Notes: generated by a model from the sequence alone, not told the origin. 64,000 bases of DNA from Streptomyces sp. SLBN-31 (GCF_006715395.1 NZ_VFNC01000002.1:1860001-1924000); one strand, 5' to 3'; counted from the stretch's first letter, positions 46,214 through 55,831 are shown. Program-made: numbers and translations.

Positions 46214-46248
46214 CGGAGGGCGCCCCTTGTGACAAGGGGCGCCCTCCG
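46214..46248. terminator. Strong terminator between response regulator and SBP gene
   Basis: Perfect 16-bp stem CGGAGGGCGCCCCTTG / CAAGGGGCGCCCTCCG with a 3-nt loop, 12 bp after the response-regulator stop and 14 bp from the convergent SBP stop. It works for both strands. Confidence 0.88.
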
Positions 46249-46262
46249 TGTCGCTGCGGCCG

Positions 46263-47843
46263 TCAGCTCTTGCTGAGCTCCCAGAAGCGGAAGACCGTCG
46301 AGGCGTCGAGGCAGTACTCGAGGCCGTAGACGTTCTCGCGGGTGACCGCGTACTGCTTGGCCTGCCAGACCGGGAGGACGGGCAGCTGCTGGGCGACGAT
46401 GTCCTGCAGCCTGGCGTAGTCGTTGTCGGTCGCGGCGCGGTCGCTCTCGGCGGCGGTGCGCGGGATGAGCGTGCCGGTGATCGTGTCGTTGCGGTAGTTG
46501 TTGCTCAGGACGTTGCCCTTGCCGAAGAAGGGCGCGGTGAAGTTGTCGGCGTCCGGGTAGTCCGGCACCCAGCCCTTGACGTACACGCCGTACTTGCCCT
46601 TGGCGATGTCCTTCTCGTACTGGTCGAAGGCCACGGACCTGACGTCGGCGGCGAACAGGCCGCTGGCGTTGAGCTGTCCGGCGATGGCCTTGAGCTCCTG
46701 GTCGGTGGCGGGACCGTAGCGGGAGGGGGTGGACCAGAGGGTGAGCTTGACCTTGCCGGTGATGCCCTCGTTCTTCAGGGCGGCGGCGGCCTTGGCCGGT
46801 GAGGGGTTGGCGCCGTAGGTGTCGAAGAACGCCGTGTTGTGGCCGACGATGCCGGCCGGGATGATCGAGTAGAGCGGGGTGGCCGTGCCCTCGTAGACGT
46901 TCTTGATGAGGGCGTCGCGGTCGAGCAGGTAGGCGATGGCCTTGCGCACGCCGAGCTTTCCGGCGACCGGGTCCTTCATGTTGAAGACCAGGTGCTGCAC
47001 CTCGGCGCTGCTGCCCTCGACGACCTCGGTGGTGGCTTTGTTGTCGGCGTTCTGCAGGTCGGCGATGTCGCCGGCGCTCAGGCCCCGGTAGGCGATGTCG
47101 ATCTCGTCGTCCTGGAGGGCGTGCTTCAGCTTGGCCTGGTCGCCGTGGAAGAACTTGAGCGTGACGCCGGAGTTCTTGACCTTCGCGGTGCCCTTGTAGT
47201 TGCCGTTGACCGAGAAGACGGCCTTGTCGTCGCCGAAGGAGTCCAGCTTGTAGGGGCCGGAGCCGACCGCCTTGCCGTCCTTGCGGAGCTTGTTCCCGTC
47301 GTACTCGTTGCGGTCGACGATGGAACCGGCACCGGAGGCGATCTTGCTGGGGAAGGTGGCGTCCGGTTCCTTCAGGTGGAAGACGACCGTCTTCGCGTCC
47401 GGCGTCTCGATCTTGCCCAGCATCGGGAACATGATCGCCGGACCGGCGTCGTCGTTGATCTTCAGCAGGCGGTCGAAGGAGAACTTGACGTCCTCGGAGG
47501 TGAGCGCGTCACCGTTGCTGAATTTCAGGCCGTCCTTGAGCGTGCACCGGTAGACCTTGGTCGCGGTATCGGTGAAGTCGCACGACCGGGCGGCCTCGGG
47601 CACCGGCTCGGTGCCTCCGTTGGGGAAGGCGAGCAGCGACTGGAAGACGTTGTTGAACAACAGCCAGGAACCGGGGTCGTAGCCGGAGGCGGGGTCGGTG
47701 GCCAGGACGTCGTCGGACATCCCCATGACCACGGAGGGCCCGGTGCCCCCGGAATCGCCGTTGTCCGCGCCGCAGCCGGTCAACAGGCCGGAGGCCAGCC
47801 CCGCCACTATGGGCAGGACCGGCCACTGGTTGCGCATGTTCAC
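46263..47843 (-). CDS. Family 5 peptide-binding lipoprotein of an ABC transporter (1)
   Basis: 526 residues from GTG 47843 (or ATG 47837). Signal peptide with lipobox LLTGC; mature protein has the OppA/DppA fold signature of family 5 solute-binding proteins: LKDGLKFSNGDALTSEDVKF, GSGPYKLDSF, and RLQDIVAQQLPVLPVWQAKQ. It should bind an oligopeptide or other small solute outside the membrane. No permease or ATPase genes flank it. It is a close paralogue of the next gene (67 bp apart), with the same segments. Confidence 0.9.
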   Translation of the reverse strand: MNMRNQWPVLPIVAGLASGLLTGCGADNGDSGGTGPSVVMGMSDDVLATDPASGYDPGSWLLFNNVFQSLLAFPNGGTEPVPEAARSCDFTDTATKVYRCTLKDGLKFSNGDALTSEDVKFSFDRLLKINDDAGPAIMFPMLGKIETPDAKTVVFHLKEPDATFPSKIASGAGSIVDRNEYDGNKLRKDGKAVGSGPYKLDSFGDDKAVFSVNGNYKGTAKVKNSGVTLKFFHGDQAKLKHALQDDEIDIAYRGLSAGDIADLQNADNKATTEVVEGSSAEVQHLVFNMKDPVAGKLGVRKAIAYLLDRDALIKNVYEGTATPLYSIIPAGIVGHNTAFFDTYGANPSPAKAAAALKNEGITGKVKLTLWSTPSRYGPATDQELKAIAGQLNASGLFAADVRSVAFDQYEKDIAKGKYGVYVKGWVPDYPDADNFTAPFFGKGNVLSNNYRNDTITGTLIPRTAAESDRAATDNDYARLQDIVAQQLPVLPVWQAKQYAVTRENVYGLEYCLDASTVFRFWELSKS

Positions 47844-47910
47844 AGCATGTGCCTTGTCGTCGGTATCGGGACCCCGGGGCCACCGTCCCCGGGCCCCGGG
47901 CGCGAGGAGG

Positions 47911-49515
47911 TCAGCCGCTCACGCCACGGCCGAGCTCCCAGAGCTGGAGGGTCGAGGAGGAGTTGAGCGCGTACGCGGTGCCCGTGACGTTGTCCCGTGC
48001 TGCGACGTACTGCTTACCCTGCCACAGCGGGATGATCGGGACGTCTTCGGCGACGAGGTCCTGGATCGTGGTGAGGTCGGAGCCGGCGGCCAGGCGGTCG
48101 GCCTCACGACGGGAGTCCGGGATCAGGGTGTTGATGATCCGGCTGTTCCTGTACGGCAGCTTCAGGAAGTTGTCCGTGTCGAGGAACGGCGCGAGGTAGT
48201 TGTCGGCGTCCGGGAAGTCGGGGAACCAGCCCATGCCCCAGACGTCGTACTGGCCCTTGCGCTCGGCCGGGACGAACTTGTCCCACTTGGTGCCCTGGAT
48301 GCTGACGTCGAACAGCCCGCTGTCGTTGAGCTGCTGCTGAAGGATCTTGAACTCCTTCGCGGTGGCCGACCCGTAGTGGTCGGTCGTGTAGTGCAGCGTC
48401 AGCTTGACCGGGGTGGTGATGTTGGCGCTGGTCAGCAGGGCCTTGGCCTTGGCGGTGCTCGGGTCGCCGTACTTGTTGAAGAACGAGTTGGAGTGGCCGG
48501 TGATGCTTGCCGGGACCAGCGAGTAGAGCGGCTCGGCCTGGGTGCCGTAGACCTTGGAGACGAGTTCGCCGCGGTTGATCAGCTGGGCCATCGCCTTCCG
48601 GACGGCCTTGTCCTTGACCGACTTGGCATCGGTGTTGAAGGCGAGGTAGCGGATCTCCAGGCCGGACATCTCGACCAGATCCTCGTTGTCGCTCGTGCTC
48701 ACGGACAGCTTCTGGATCTGATCGGGCGACATGGTGCGGGTCATGACGTCGATGTCATCCTTGTCCAGGGCGGCGCCCATGGCCGCCGCGTCCGGGTAGG
48801 ACACCATCTGGACCTTGGAGTTGTTGACCTTCAGCGTCCCCTCGTAGTTGGGGTTCTTGGTGAAGGTGGCGGTGACGATCGCGTTGTTCTTGACGTCGGT
48901 CGACAGGGTGTAGGGGCCGGAGCCGTCGACGTCGAAGCCGTCGCGCAGCTTGTTCTTCTCGTAGTCGTCGGGGTTGACGATGCCCGCGACCGGGGTCGAC
49001 AGCTTGTACGGGAAGGTGGCGTCGGCGGTCTTGAGGTGGAAGATGACCTGGTTGTCACCCTGCGTCTCGACGGTGTCGATGGTGTTCAGCAGGGCGGACA
49101 CGCCGGAGTCGGCCTTGATGGCACGCGCGCGGTCGATGGAGTACTTCACGTCGGCCGCGGTGATCTTGTCGCCGTTGGCGAACTTCAGACCGTCGCGCAG
49201 GGTGCACGCGTAGCGCTCGTTGCCGCTGTCGGTGAAGCCGCAGCTCTTGGCGGCCTCGGGCACCGGGTCGCCCTCGCCCTTCGGCTGGATCATCAGGGTC
49301 TGCACGGTCTGGCGCAGGATGTTCCAGGTGCCGACGTCGTAGGCGTAGGCCGGGTCCAGGGGTGCCGGGGCGGCCTTCGTCGCGGTGAACGTGTCGGTGG
49401 TGCCGACCTTGATCGCGTTGCCACCATCGCTGCCGCTGTCGGAGCCGCCACAGGCGGCGAGCACGGGCGCGAGCAGGCCGACGACGGCCGGCAGCACCAA
49501 AGTCTTGCGGTTCAT
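47911..49515 (-). CDS. Family 5 peptide-binding lipoprotein of an ABC transporter (2)
   Basis: 534 residues from ATG 49515 with GGAGA about 10 bp upstream. Signal peptide VLPAVVGLLAPVLAACGG with lipobox LAAC. It shares the family 5 core with its neighbour: LRDGLKFANGDKITAADVKY, GSGPYTLSTD, and TIQDLVAEDVPIIPLWQGKQ. The pair is likely a tandem duplication that diverged, perhaps for different peptides. The promoter must be in the 440-bp upstream gap. A partner permease must be encoded elsewhere. Confidence 0.9.
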   Translation of the reverse strand: MNRKTLVLPAVVGLLAPVLAACGGSDSGSDGGNAIKVGTTDTFTATKAAPAPLDPAYAYDVGTWNILRQTVQTLMIQPKGEGDPVPEAAKSCGFTDSGNERYACTLRDGLKFANGDKITAADVKYSIDRARAIKADSGVSALLNTIDTVETQGDNQVIFHLKTADATFPYKLSTPVAGIVNPDDYEKNKLRDGFDVDGSGPYTLSTDVKNNAIVTATFTKNPNYEGTLKVNNSKVQMVSYPDAAAMGAALDKDDIDVMTRTMSPDQIQKLSVSTSDNEDLVEMSGLEIRYLAFNTDAKSVKDKAVRKAMAQLINRGELVSKVYGTQAEPLYSLVPASITGHSNSFFNKYGDPSTAKAKALLTSANITTPVKLTLHYTTDHYGSATAKEFKILQQQLNDSGLFDVSIQGTKWDKFVPAERKGQYDVWGMGWFPDFPDADNYLAPFLDTDNFLKLPYRNSRIINTLIPDSRREADRLAAGSDLTTIQDLVAEDVPIIPLWQGKQYVAARDNVTGTAYALNSSSTLQLWELGRGVSG

Positions 49516-49955
49516 GCTCGTGTTTCTCCAGAGCTGTTCAGGTCCGTGTAACCGGCATGCAGGGGTGTCGCTGCGGCACACGGGGGTAGGGGCGACGGTT
49601 CTCGCGACGAGATTAGTCCGCACCAGCACGAGGGTTCGCGGTCACCGGAGTTGAGATGCCATCACGCAGCGAAACCGGGCGTGGACACACCGAAAACCCG
49701 ACAGCGGAAGGATTAGTGCAGCTTTCCATCAATCGGGACACAAGCACCCGCCGAAGTCCCGGGAAAGGGCATGCGCAGCACAGCGGGCCGCACCTGTCGA
49801 CCCCTTGACGCGTGGGGAACCTCACACATCAACAACGGGGTGGACCACCGGAATTCGGCCATCCGCACGGGTTCGAATTCCCTCGCACACCCGCGCCGGA
49901 ATTCCCCGGCCTATCCGCGCCGCACGGTGCGTGAACGGCCGACGCATTTCCGTCA
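49516..49955. other. Long noncoding gap upstream of the SBP pair
   Basis: 440 bp between the HAD gene stop and the second SBP start, with lower GC than its surroundings. No credible gene was seen. It has short GC hairpins near 49897-49915 that may end the HAD transcript, a TCTCG-N3-CGAGA dyad at 49600-49612, and several AT-rich GGAATTC/GAATTCC stretches at 49849-49906. It should hold the SBP promoter and possibly a regulator site. Confidence 0.5.
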
Positions 49956-50651
49956 TCAGCGGGTGATCAGCCCGCGCAGAAATGCCAGGTCGACCTCTTC
50001 GAGGGAGCTCACCACGGTCCGCCGCTCGGCGGGCGTGATGGGGGCCACCGAGGGGACCGCCACGACGTGGCAGCCGGCCGCCTCGGCGGCGGCGACACCC
50101 GTCGCGGTGTCCTCGACGACCGCGCATCTCGCCGGATCCACGCCGAGTCCGGCGGCAGCGACCAGATAGGGGTCGGGATGCGGCTTCGTGCGCCGCACCT
50201 CGTCGCCCGCGACCGACAGGGCGAAGTGCTGGGAGCCCAGCGAGGAGAGCACCCGGTCGATGATGCGCCGGTGGGAGGCCGAGACCAGGGCGGTCGGGAT
50301 CTCGTACTCGGAGAGTTCGGCGAGCAGCCGCGCGGCGCCCGGCATCAGCGGCAGGGCCTGGCCGATACGCTCCTCGAAGCCCTGGTTGAGCAGCACCGAG
50401 ACCTCGGCGAGGGTGATGTCCGCGCCCGTGGCCTCGATCAGGAACCCCGCGCTGCGGGTCATGGGACCGCCGACCACGACATGGCGCCAGGAGTCGTCGA
50501 GGGTGTGGCCCAGGGCGGCGAAGATCTCGACCTCGACGTCCCACCAGAAACCCTCGGTGTCCACAAGGGTGCCGTCCATGTCGAGGAGCACGGCCTGCAG
50601 GGCTGAGCCTTCGGCCGTACGGGTTCCGAGCGCGGGGACCGTACTTGTCAT
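49956..50651 (-). CDS. HAD-superfamily phosphatase (beta-phosphoglucomutase-like)
   Basis: 231 residues. HAD motif I DMDGTLVDTE (about 28-37), helical cap, motif II ALVSASH, motif III with TKPHPDPY, and motif IV VVEDTATGV. Sugar-phosphate or similar phosphatase/mutase; no exact substrate is evident. It is downstream of metH on the same strand, separated by a strong hairpin. Confidence 0.9.
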   Translation of the reverse strand: MTSTVPALGTRTAEGSALQAVLLDMDGTLVDTEGFWWDVEVEIFAALGHTLDDSWRHVVVGGPMTRSAGFLIEATGADITLAEVSVLLNQGFEERIGQALPLMPGAARLLAELSEYEIPTALVSASHRRIIDRVLSSLGSQHFALSVAGDEVRRTKPHPDPYLVAAAGLGVDPARCAVVEDTATGVAAAEAAGCHVVAVPSVAPITPAERRTVVSSLEEVDLAFLRGLITR

Positions 50652-50676
50652 CCGGGCGCACCTCCTTGGGGGACGA

Positions 50677-50709
50677 GCAGGCCGGTTCCCGCGCGGGGAA
50701 CCGGCCTGC
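50677..50709 (-). terminator. Strong hairpin between metH and the HAD gene
   Basis: Perfect 14-bp stem GCAGGCCGGTTCCC / GGGAACCGGCCTGC with a 5-nt loop, 150 bp after metH and 26 bp before the HAD start. It can end the metH transcript or act as an attenuator for the HAD gene. Confidence 0.72.
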
Positions 50710-50858
50710 AGTGGACCGACCAGTGTACGTCGCCCGGCGCCGAAGCGCCTCGTTTAATCGGCGCGCCGCGGGGCACACCGTGTATACGCCGGGGGGCGCT
50801 GTGAGCTGCGCTTTCGCGCCTGTCGTGGGCGGGTTCAGCGAGCGTTGTCGTGGCGGCT

Positions 50859-53800
50859 TCAGCGGGCGTTGAAGTACTTCGCCTCCGGGTGGTGGATCAC
50901 GATCGCGTCCGTGGACTGCTCGGGGTGCAGCTGGAACTCCTCGGAGAGCTGGACGCCGATGCGCTCGGGTTCGAGCAGGTCGGCGATCTTGGCCCGGTCC
51001 TCCAGGTTCGGGCACGCCCCGTAGCCGAGGGAGAAGCGCGCGCCCCGGTACTTCAGGGCGAACATGTCCTCGATGTCGCTGGGGTCCTCCCCGGCGTAAC
51101 CGAGCTCCGAACGCACGCGCGCGTGCCAGTACTCGGCGAGGGCTTCGGCCAACTGCACGGACAGGCCGTGCAGTTCGAGGTAGTCGCGGTAGGCGTTGGC
51201 CTCGAAGAGCTTCGCGGTCCGCTCACCGATCTTCGAGCCGACGGTGACGACCTGGAGGCCGACCACGTCGGTCTCCCCTGCCTCTTCGGGGCGGAAGAAG
51301 TCGGCCAGGCACAGGCGGCGGCCGCGTCGCTGGCGGGGGAAGGTGAAGCGGGTGCGTTCGTTGCCCTGCTCGTCCAGGATGATCAGGTCGTCGTCCTTGG
51401 ACACGCAGGGGAAGTAGCCGTAGACGACGGCCGCTTCGAGCAGGTTCTCGGTCTGCAGCCGGTCCAGCAGGCCGCGCAGCCGCGGCCGGCCCTCGGTCTC
51501 GACGAGTTCCTCGTACGTCGGCCCCTCGCCGGTGCGTGCCTGCTTCAGTCCCCACTGGCCCTTGAACAGGGCGCCCTCGTCCACCCAGGAGGCGTACTCC
51601 TTGAGCTGGATGCCCTTGATGACGCGGGTGCCCCAGAACGGCGGGGTGGGGATCGGGTTGTCGGTGGCGACGTCGGAGCGGACGTGGCCCTCCTCCGGGC
51701 GCTCCTCGACCTCGACGGCCGAAGTGGCCCGCACCCGGCGCTGCTTGAGCTCGGGCAGCTTCGCGCCGGGCACGCCCCGCTTGACGCCGATGAGGGCGTC
51801 CATCAACCGCAGGCCCTCGAACGCGTCGCGGGCGTAGCGGACTTCGCCCTCGTAGATCTCGTACAGGTCCTGCTCGACGTAGGCGCGGGTGAGTGCGGCG
51901 CCGCCGAGGATGACGGGGTAGTCGGCCGCAAGTCCTCGCTGGTTGAGCTCCTCCAGGTTCTCCTTCATGATCACGGTGGACTTCACCAGGAGACCGGACA
52001 TGCCGATGACGTCGGCCTTGTGTTCCGCGGCCGCCTCCAGGATCGCGGAGACCGGCTGCTTGATGCCGAGGTTGACCACGTTGTAGCCGTTGTTGGACAG
52101 GATGATGTCGACGAGGTTCTTGCCGATGTCGTGCACGTCGCCGCGCACCGTGGCCAGCACGATGGTGCCCTTGCCGGCCTCGTCGCCCTCGACCTTCTCC
52201 ATGTGCGGTTCGAGGTGGGCGACGGCGGTCTTCATGACCTCGGCGGACTGCAGCACGAACGGCAGCTGCATCTGGCCGGAGCCGAACAGTTCGCCGACGA
52301 CCTTCATGCCGTCCAGGAGGGTGTCGTTGACGATGTCCAGGGCGGGGCGGTCCTGGAGGGCCTCGTCGAGGTCGGCCTCCAGGCCGTTGCGCTCGCCGTC
52401 GATGATGCGGCGCTTGAGGCGCTCCTCCAGCGGCAGGGCGGCCAGTTCCTCGGCCTTGCCGGCCTTCAGCGACTTGGCGGTGGCGCCCTCGAAGAGCTGC
52501 ATCAGCTTCTGCAGCGGGTCGTATCCCTCGCTGCGGCGGTCGTAGATGAGGTCGAGGGCCGTGGTGACCTCTTCCTCGGAGAACCGGGCGATCGGCAGGA
52601 TCTTCGAGGCGTGCACGATCGCCGAGTCCAGGCCCGCCTTGACGCACTCGTCGAGGAAGACGGAGTTGAGCAGGATGCGGGCGGCCGGGTTGAGGCCGAA
52701 GGAGATGTTCGACAGGCCCAGCGTGGTCTGCACGTCCGGGTGGCGGCGCTTGAGCTCGCGGATCGCCTCGATGGTGGCCAGGCCGTCCTTGCGGGACTCC
52801 TCCTGACCCGTACAGATGGTGAAGGTCAGGGTGTCGATGAGGATGTCCGACTCATGGATGCCCCAGTTGCCGGTCAGGTCATCGATGAGCCGCTCGGCGA
52901 TCTCGACCTTCTTCTCGGGGGTGCGGGCCTGGCCCTCCTCGTCGATGGTCAGCGCGATCAGCGCGGCGCCGTGCTCGCGGGCGAGCGTGGTCACACGGGC
53001 GAAGCGGGACTCCGGGCCGGCGCCGTCCTCGTAGTTGACGGAGTTGATCACCGCGCGGCCGCCGAGCTTCTCCAGGCCCGCCCGGATCACCTCGACCTCG
53101 GTGGAGTCCAGCACGATCGGCAGCGTGGAGGCGGTCGCGAAGCGGCCGGCCAGCTCCTCCATGTCGGCCACACCGTCCCGGCCGACGTAGTCCACGCACA
53201 GGTCCAGCATGTGGGCGCCCTCGCGGATCTGCTCGCGGGCCATCTCCACACAGTCGTCCCAGCGGGCCTCCAGCATCGCCTCGCGGAACTTCTTCGAGCC
53301 GTTGGCGTTCGTCCGCTCGCCGATGGCCAGGTAGGAGGTGTCCTGGCGGAAGGGAACGGTCTGGTAGAGGGAGGCGGCGCCGGGCTCGGGCTGCGGGTGG
53401 CGTTCGGTCGGCGCGAGATCGCGGACCCGCTCGACGACCTGGCGCAGGTGCTCGGGGGTTGTGCCGCAGCAGCCGCCGACCAGGGAGAGGCCGTACTCGC
53501 GTACGAAGGTCTCCTGGGCGTCGGCGAGCTCGGGCGCGCTCAGCGGGTAGTGGGCGCCGTCCTTGCCGAGGACGGGCAGGCCGGCGTTCGGCATGCACGA
53601 CAGCCGGATACGGGCCTGGCGGGCGAGGTAGCGCAGGTGCTCGCTCATCTCGGCGGGGCCGGTCGCGCAGTTCAGGCCGATCATGTCGATGCCCAGCGGC
53701 TCCAGCGCCGTCAGTGCCGCGCCGATCTCGGAGCCGAGCAGCATCGTGCCGGTCGTCTCGACGGTGACGGAGACGATCAGCGGGACCTCGTAGCCGGCGG

Positions 53801-54380
53801 TCTCCATCGCGCGGCGGGCGGCGATGACCGAGGCCTTGGTCTGCAGCAGGTCCTGGGTGGTCTCCACGAGCAGGGCGTCGGCGCCGCCGGCGAGCAGGCC
53901 CTCGGCGTTTCGCTGGTAGGCGTCGCGGATGGCGGTGAAGGTGGTGTGGCCGAGGGTGGGCAGCTTGGTGCCCGGGCCCATGGAGCCCAGCACCCAGCGC
54001 TGGCGGCCGTCCCGGGCGCCGTACTCGTCGGCCGTCTCGCGGGCGATGCGGGCGCCGGCCTCGGACAGTTCGGCGACGCGTTCGGCGATGTCGTACTCGC
54101 CGAGGGCGGTGAGGTTGGCGCCGAAGGTGTTGGTCTCGACGCAGTCGACGCCCGCGTCGAAGTAGGCGGAATGCACGGAGCGGACGATGTCCGGACGGGT
54201 GACGTTGAGGACTTCGTTGCATCCTTCGAGGTTCTGGAAGTCCTCGAGGGTGGGCTCCTGGGCCTGGAGCATCGTGCCCATCGCTCCGTCGGCCACCACC
54301 ACTCGGGTGGCCAGGGCCTCACGCAGCGCGGACGCACGGGCCCGGCTGTCGGCGGAAGGGGTCGGTGGCAACGAGGCCAT
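50859..54380 (-). CDS. metH: Cobalamin-dependent methionine synthase MetH
   Basis: 1173 residues. Homocysteine-binding barrel at 1-330 (VVADGAMGTML, GLNCATGP, and GGCCGTTPEHL zinc cysteines), pterin-binding barrel at about 340-620 (RTNANGSKKF, INSVNYEDG), cobalamin cap and binding domains at about 640-890 with DVHDIGKNLV (DxHxxG cobalt ligand), and the AdoMet-activation domain to the end. It transfers methyl from methyltetrahydrofolate to homocysteine. It is divergent from gylR across 286 bp; no cobalamin riboswitch was recognised there. The start is ATG 54380. Confidence 0.97.
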   Translation of the reverse strand: MASLPPTPSADSRARASALREALATRVVVADGAMGTMLQAQEPTLEDFQNLEGCNEVLNVTRPDIVRSVHSAYFDAGVDCVETNTFGANLTALGEYDIAERVAELSEAGARIARETADEYGARDGRQRWVLGSMGPGTKLPTLGHTTFTAIRDAYQRNAEGLLAGGADALLVETTQDLLQTKASVIAARRAMETAGYEVPLIVSVTVETTGTMLLGSEIGAALTALEPLGIDMIGLNCATGPAEMSEHLRYLARQARIRLSCMPNAGLPVLGKDGAHYPLSAPELADAQETFVREYGLSLVGGCCGTTPEHLRQVVERVRDLAPTERHPQPEPGAASLYQTVPFRQDTSYLAIGERTNANGSKKFREAMLEARWDDCVEMAREQIREGAHMLDLCVDYVGRDGVADMEELAGRFATASTLPIVLDSTEVEVIRAGLEKLGGRAVINSVNYEDGAGPESRFARVTTLAREHGAALIALTIDEEGQARTPEKKVEIAERLIDDLTGNWGIHESDILIDTLTFTICTGQEESRKDGLATIEAIRELKRRHPDVQTTLGLSNISFGLNPAARILLNSVFLDECVKAGLDSAIVHASKILPIARFSEEEVTTALDLIYDRRSEGYDPLQKLMQLFEGATAKSLKAGKAEELAALPLEERLKRRIIDGERNGLEADLDEALQDRPALDIVNDTLLDGMKVVGELFGSGQMQLPFVLQSAEVMKTAVAHLEPHMEKVEGDEAGKGTIVLATVRGDVHDIGKNLVDIILSNNGYNVVNLGIKQPVSAILEAAAEHKADVIGMSGLLVKSTVIMKENLEELNQRGLAADYPVILGGAALTRAYVEQDLYEIYEGEVRYARDAFEGLRLMDALIGVKRGVPGAKLPELKQRRVRATSAVEVEERPEEGHVRSDVATDNPIPTPPFWGTRVIKGIQLKEYASWVDEGALFKGQWGLKQARTGEGPTYEELVETEGRPRLRGLLDRLQTENLLEAAVVYGYFPCVSKDDDLIILDEQGNERTRFTFPRQRRGRRLCLADFFRPEEAGETDVVGLQVVTVGSKIGERTAKLFEANAYRDYLELHGLSVQLAEALAEYWHARVRSELGYAGEDPSDIEDMFALKYRGARFSLGYGACPNLEDRAKIADLLEPERIGVQLSEEFQLHPEQSTDAIVIHHPEAKYFNAR

Positions 54381-54593
54381 GAAAGGGGCTCCCTTATGGT
54401 GCGACGGCTGTCGGCTTTGCGCGTTCCGTGGAACTCTCCGCGGTGGGCGCACCTGGCCAGAGTAACCGGGTGTGCCGTTTCGCGGTCAGGGCGTCCACGA
54501 GGCGGACCGGGATGGCCGACAGGTACCTGCGGGGAGACGCGTGACACAACAGGTGCCGTACGAGTATTAGCGGTGGGTCGGCATGGACCGGTA

Positions 54594-54612
54594 GTGTTCG
54601 ACATTGCCGAAC
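54594..54612 (-). promoter_or_regulatory. Candidate GylR operator at the gylR promoter
   Basis: On the minus strand this reads GTTCGGCAATGTCGAACAC, containing the dyad GTTCG-N7-CGAAC. It matches the site upstream of glpF at 17 of 19 positions. It lies 55 bp upstream of gylR, so it fits autoregulation by GylR. Confidence 0.65.
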
Positions 54613-54666
54613 GGTGGCAACGACGACGTTACGTCGACGTTCGAAGGGGACGGAGGCAGTACGGCG

Positions 54667-55440
54667 ATGGCACGGAACATCCAGTCGCTCGAACGGGCGG
54701 CCGCGATGCTGCGGCTGCTCGCGGGCGGCGAGCGGCGGCTCGGCCTCTCGGACATCGCCTCGTCGCTGAGTCTCGCCAAGGGCACCGCCCACGGCATTCT
54801 GCGCACCCTCCAGCAGGAGGGTTTCGTCGAGCAGGACGAGGCCTCCGGGCGTTACCAGCTGGGGGCGGAGCTGCTGCGTCTGGGCACCACCTATCTGGAC
54901 GTCCACGAGCTGCGCGCGCGTGCCCTGGTGTGGACGGACGACCTGGCCCGCTCCAGCGGGGAGAGCGTGTACCTCGGCGTGCTGCACCAGCAGGGGGTGC
55001 TCATCGTGCACCACGTCTTCCGGCCCGACGACAGCCGGCAGGTGCTGGAGATCGGCGCCATGCAGCCACTGCACTCCACGGCCCTGGGCAAGGTGCTGTC
55101 GGCCTACGACCCGGTCGCGCACAGCGAGGCGATGGAGGCCGACCGCAAGCCCTTCACCGACCGCACGGTGTGCGAGGCGGAGGACTTCGAGCACATCCTC
55201 GACATCACGCGCGCGCGTGGGTACGCCGCCGACGTCGAGGAGACCTGGGAGGGCGTGGCGTCCGTCGCCGCGCCGATCCACGACCGGCGGCGGATGCCGG
55301 TGGGCGCGGTCGGCATCACCGGCGCCGTGGAACGGCTGTGCCGGGCCGAGGACAGGGACGCGCTGCGGCCCGAGCTGATCGCGGCCGTGCGGGACTGCGC
55401 CCGTGCGGTGTCGCGGGATCTGGGTGCCGGGCGGTTCTGA
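54667..55440 (+). CDS. gylR: IclR-family glycerol regulator GylR
   Basis: 257 residues from ATG 54667 behind GGAGG. N-terminal IclR winged helix (RNIQSLERAAAMLRLLAGGE, LGLSDIASSLSLAKGTAHGI) and a C-terminal effector domain (VYLGVLHQQGVLIVHHVFRP, HSTALGKVLSAY). GylR controls the glycerol operon that follows, with glycerol-3-phosphate as the usual inducer, and its own gene. Upstream starts in frame from 54604 run through the operator and lack a ribosome site. It is followed by a 391-bp gap with the glpFKD promoter. Confidence 0.95.
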   Translation: MARNIQSLERAAAMLRLLAGGERRLGLSDIASSLSLAKGTAHGILRTLQQEGFVEQDEASGRYQLGAELLRLGTTYLDVHELRARALVWTDDLARSSGESVYLGVLHQQGVLIVHHVFRPDDSRQVLEIGAMQPLHSTALGKVLSAYDPVAHSEAMEADRKPFTDRTVCEAEDFEHILDITRARGYAADVEETWEGVASVAAPIHDRRRMPVGAVGITGAVERLCRAEDRDALRPELIAAVRDCARAVSRDLGAGRF

Positions 55441-55831
55441 GCAAGCGGTACGAGGAAGCGGTACGACGAAGCCGTACGAGGACCGGGATGCGAGTGGCGC
55501 GTCCCGGTCCTACCCGTACCCTGACACAACGGACGTACCGCCTGGCCGGTACGCAGGGTGCTTGTTACTCCGCCGTACGCACCTGACCAGCAAGATCGAC
55601 GACGCACGGCAATCAGTAACGATCGTGTTTTCGACAACGGAACTCTTGACGCACACGTGACGCCGAGGCGAGACTCCCGTCCATCGGTCGGCATTGTCGA
55701 ACACCTACCGGCAATACGCGTTAGAGTGTGACAACGCCAAGGGCCGACACCGCTCTCACCCCCGAGGGCAGCTCGAACCTCCGGAGGGACCCGGGGTTCG
55801 GTCCCCTGGACGAAGGACAAAGGAGTCGCGG
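55441..55831. other. 391-bp promoter gap between gylR and glpF
   Basis: No gene was seen. It holds a strong GylR-like site at 55686-55704 and a weaker look-alike at 55625-55643 (GTGTTTTCGACAACGGAAC). A TTGACG at 55645-55650 could be a -35 element, but no clear -10 follows at normal spacing. The ribosome site for glpF is AAAGGAG at about 55819. The leader of more than 100 bases from the likely promoter is long. Confidence 0.6.
55686..55704 (+). promoter_or_regulatory. Candidate GylR operator at the glpF promoter
   Basis: GGTCGGCATTGTCGAACAC, 17 of 19 identical to the site upstream of gylR read on the opposite strand. It is 128 bp upstream of the glpF start. Two near-identical sites at the two promoters of one regulon are strong evidence of a specific operator. 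Confidence 0.68.

Noticed and set aside
49866..49892. tRNA T-arm-like sequence GGGTTCGAATTCCC
   Set aside because: The putative T-stem does not pair well and no acceptor, D or anticodon arm could be built around it. It is probably a chance match; a tRNA-finder run would settle whether it is a tRNA remnant used as an attachment site.
54381..54666. Cobalamin riboswitch in the metH leader
   Set aside because: No B12-box-like conserved segment was recognised on the minus strand. A covariance-model search would be decisive.
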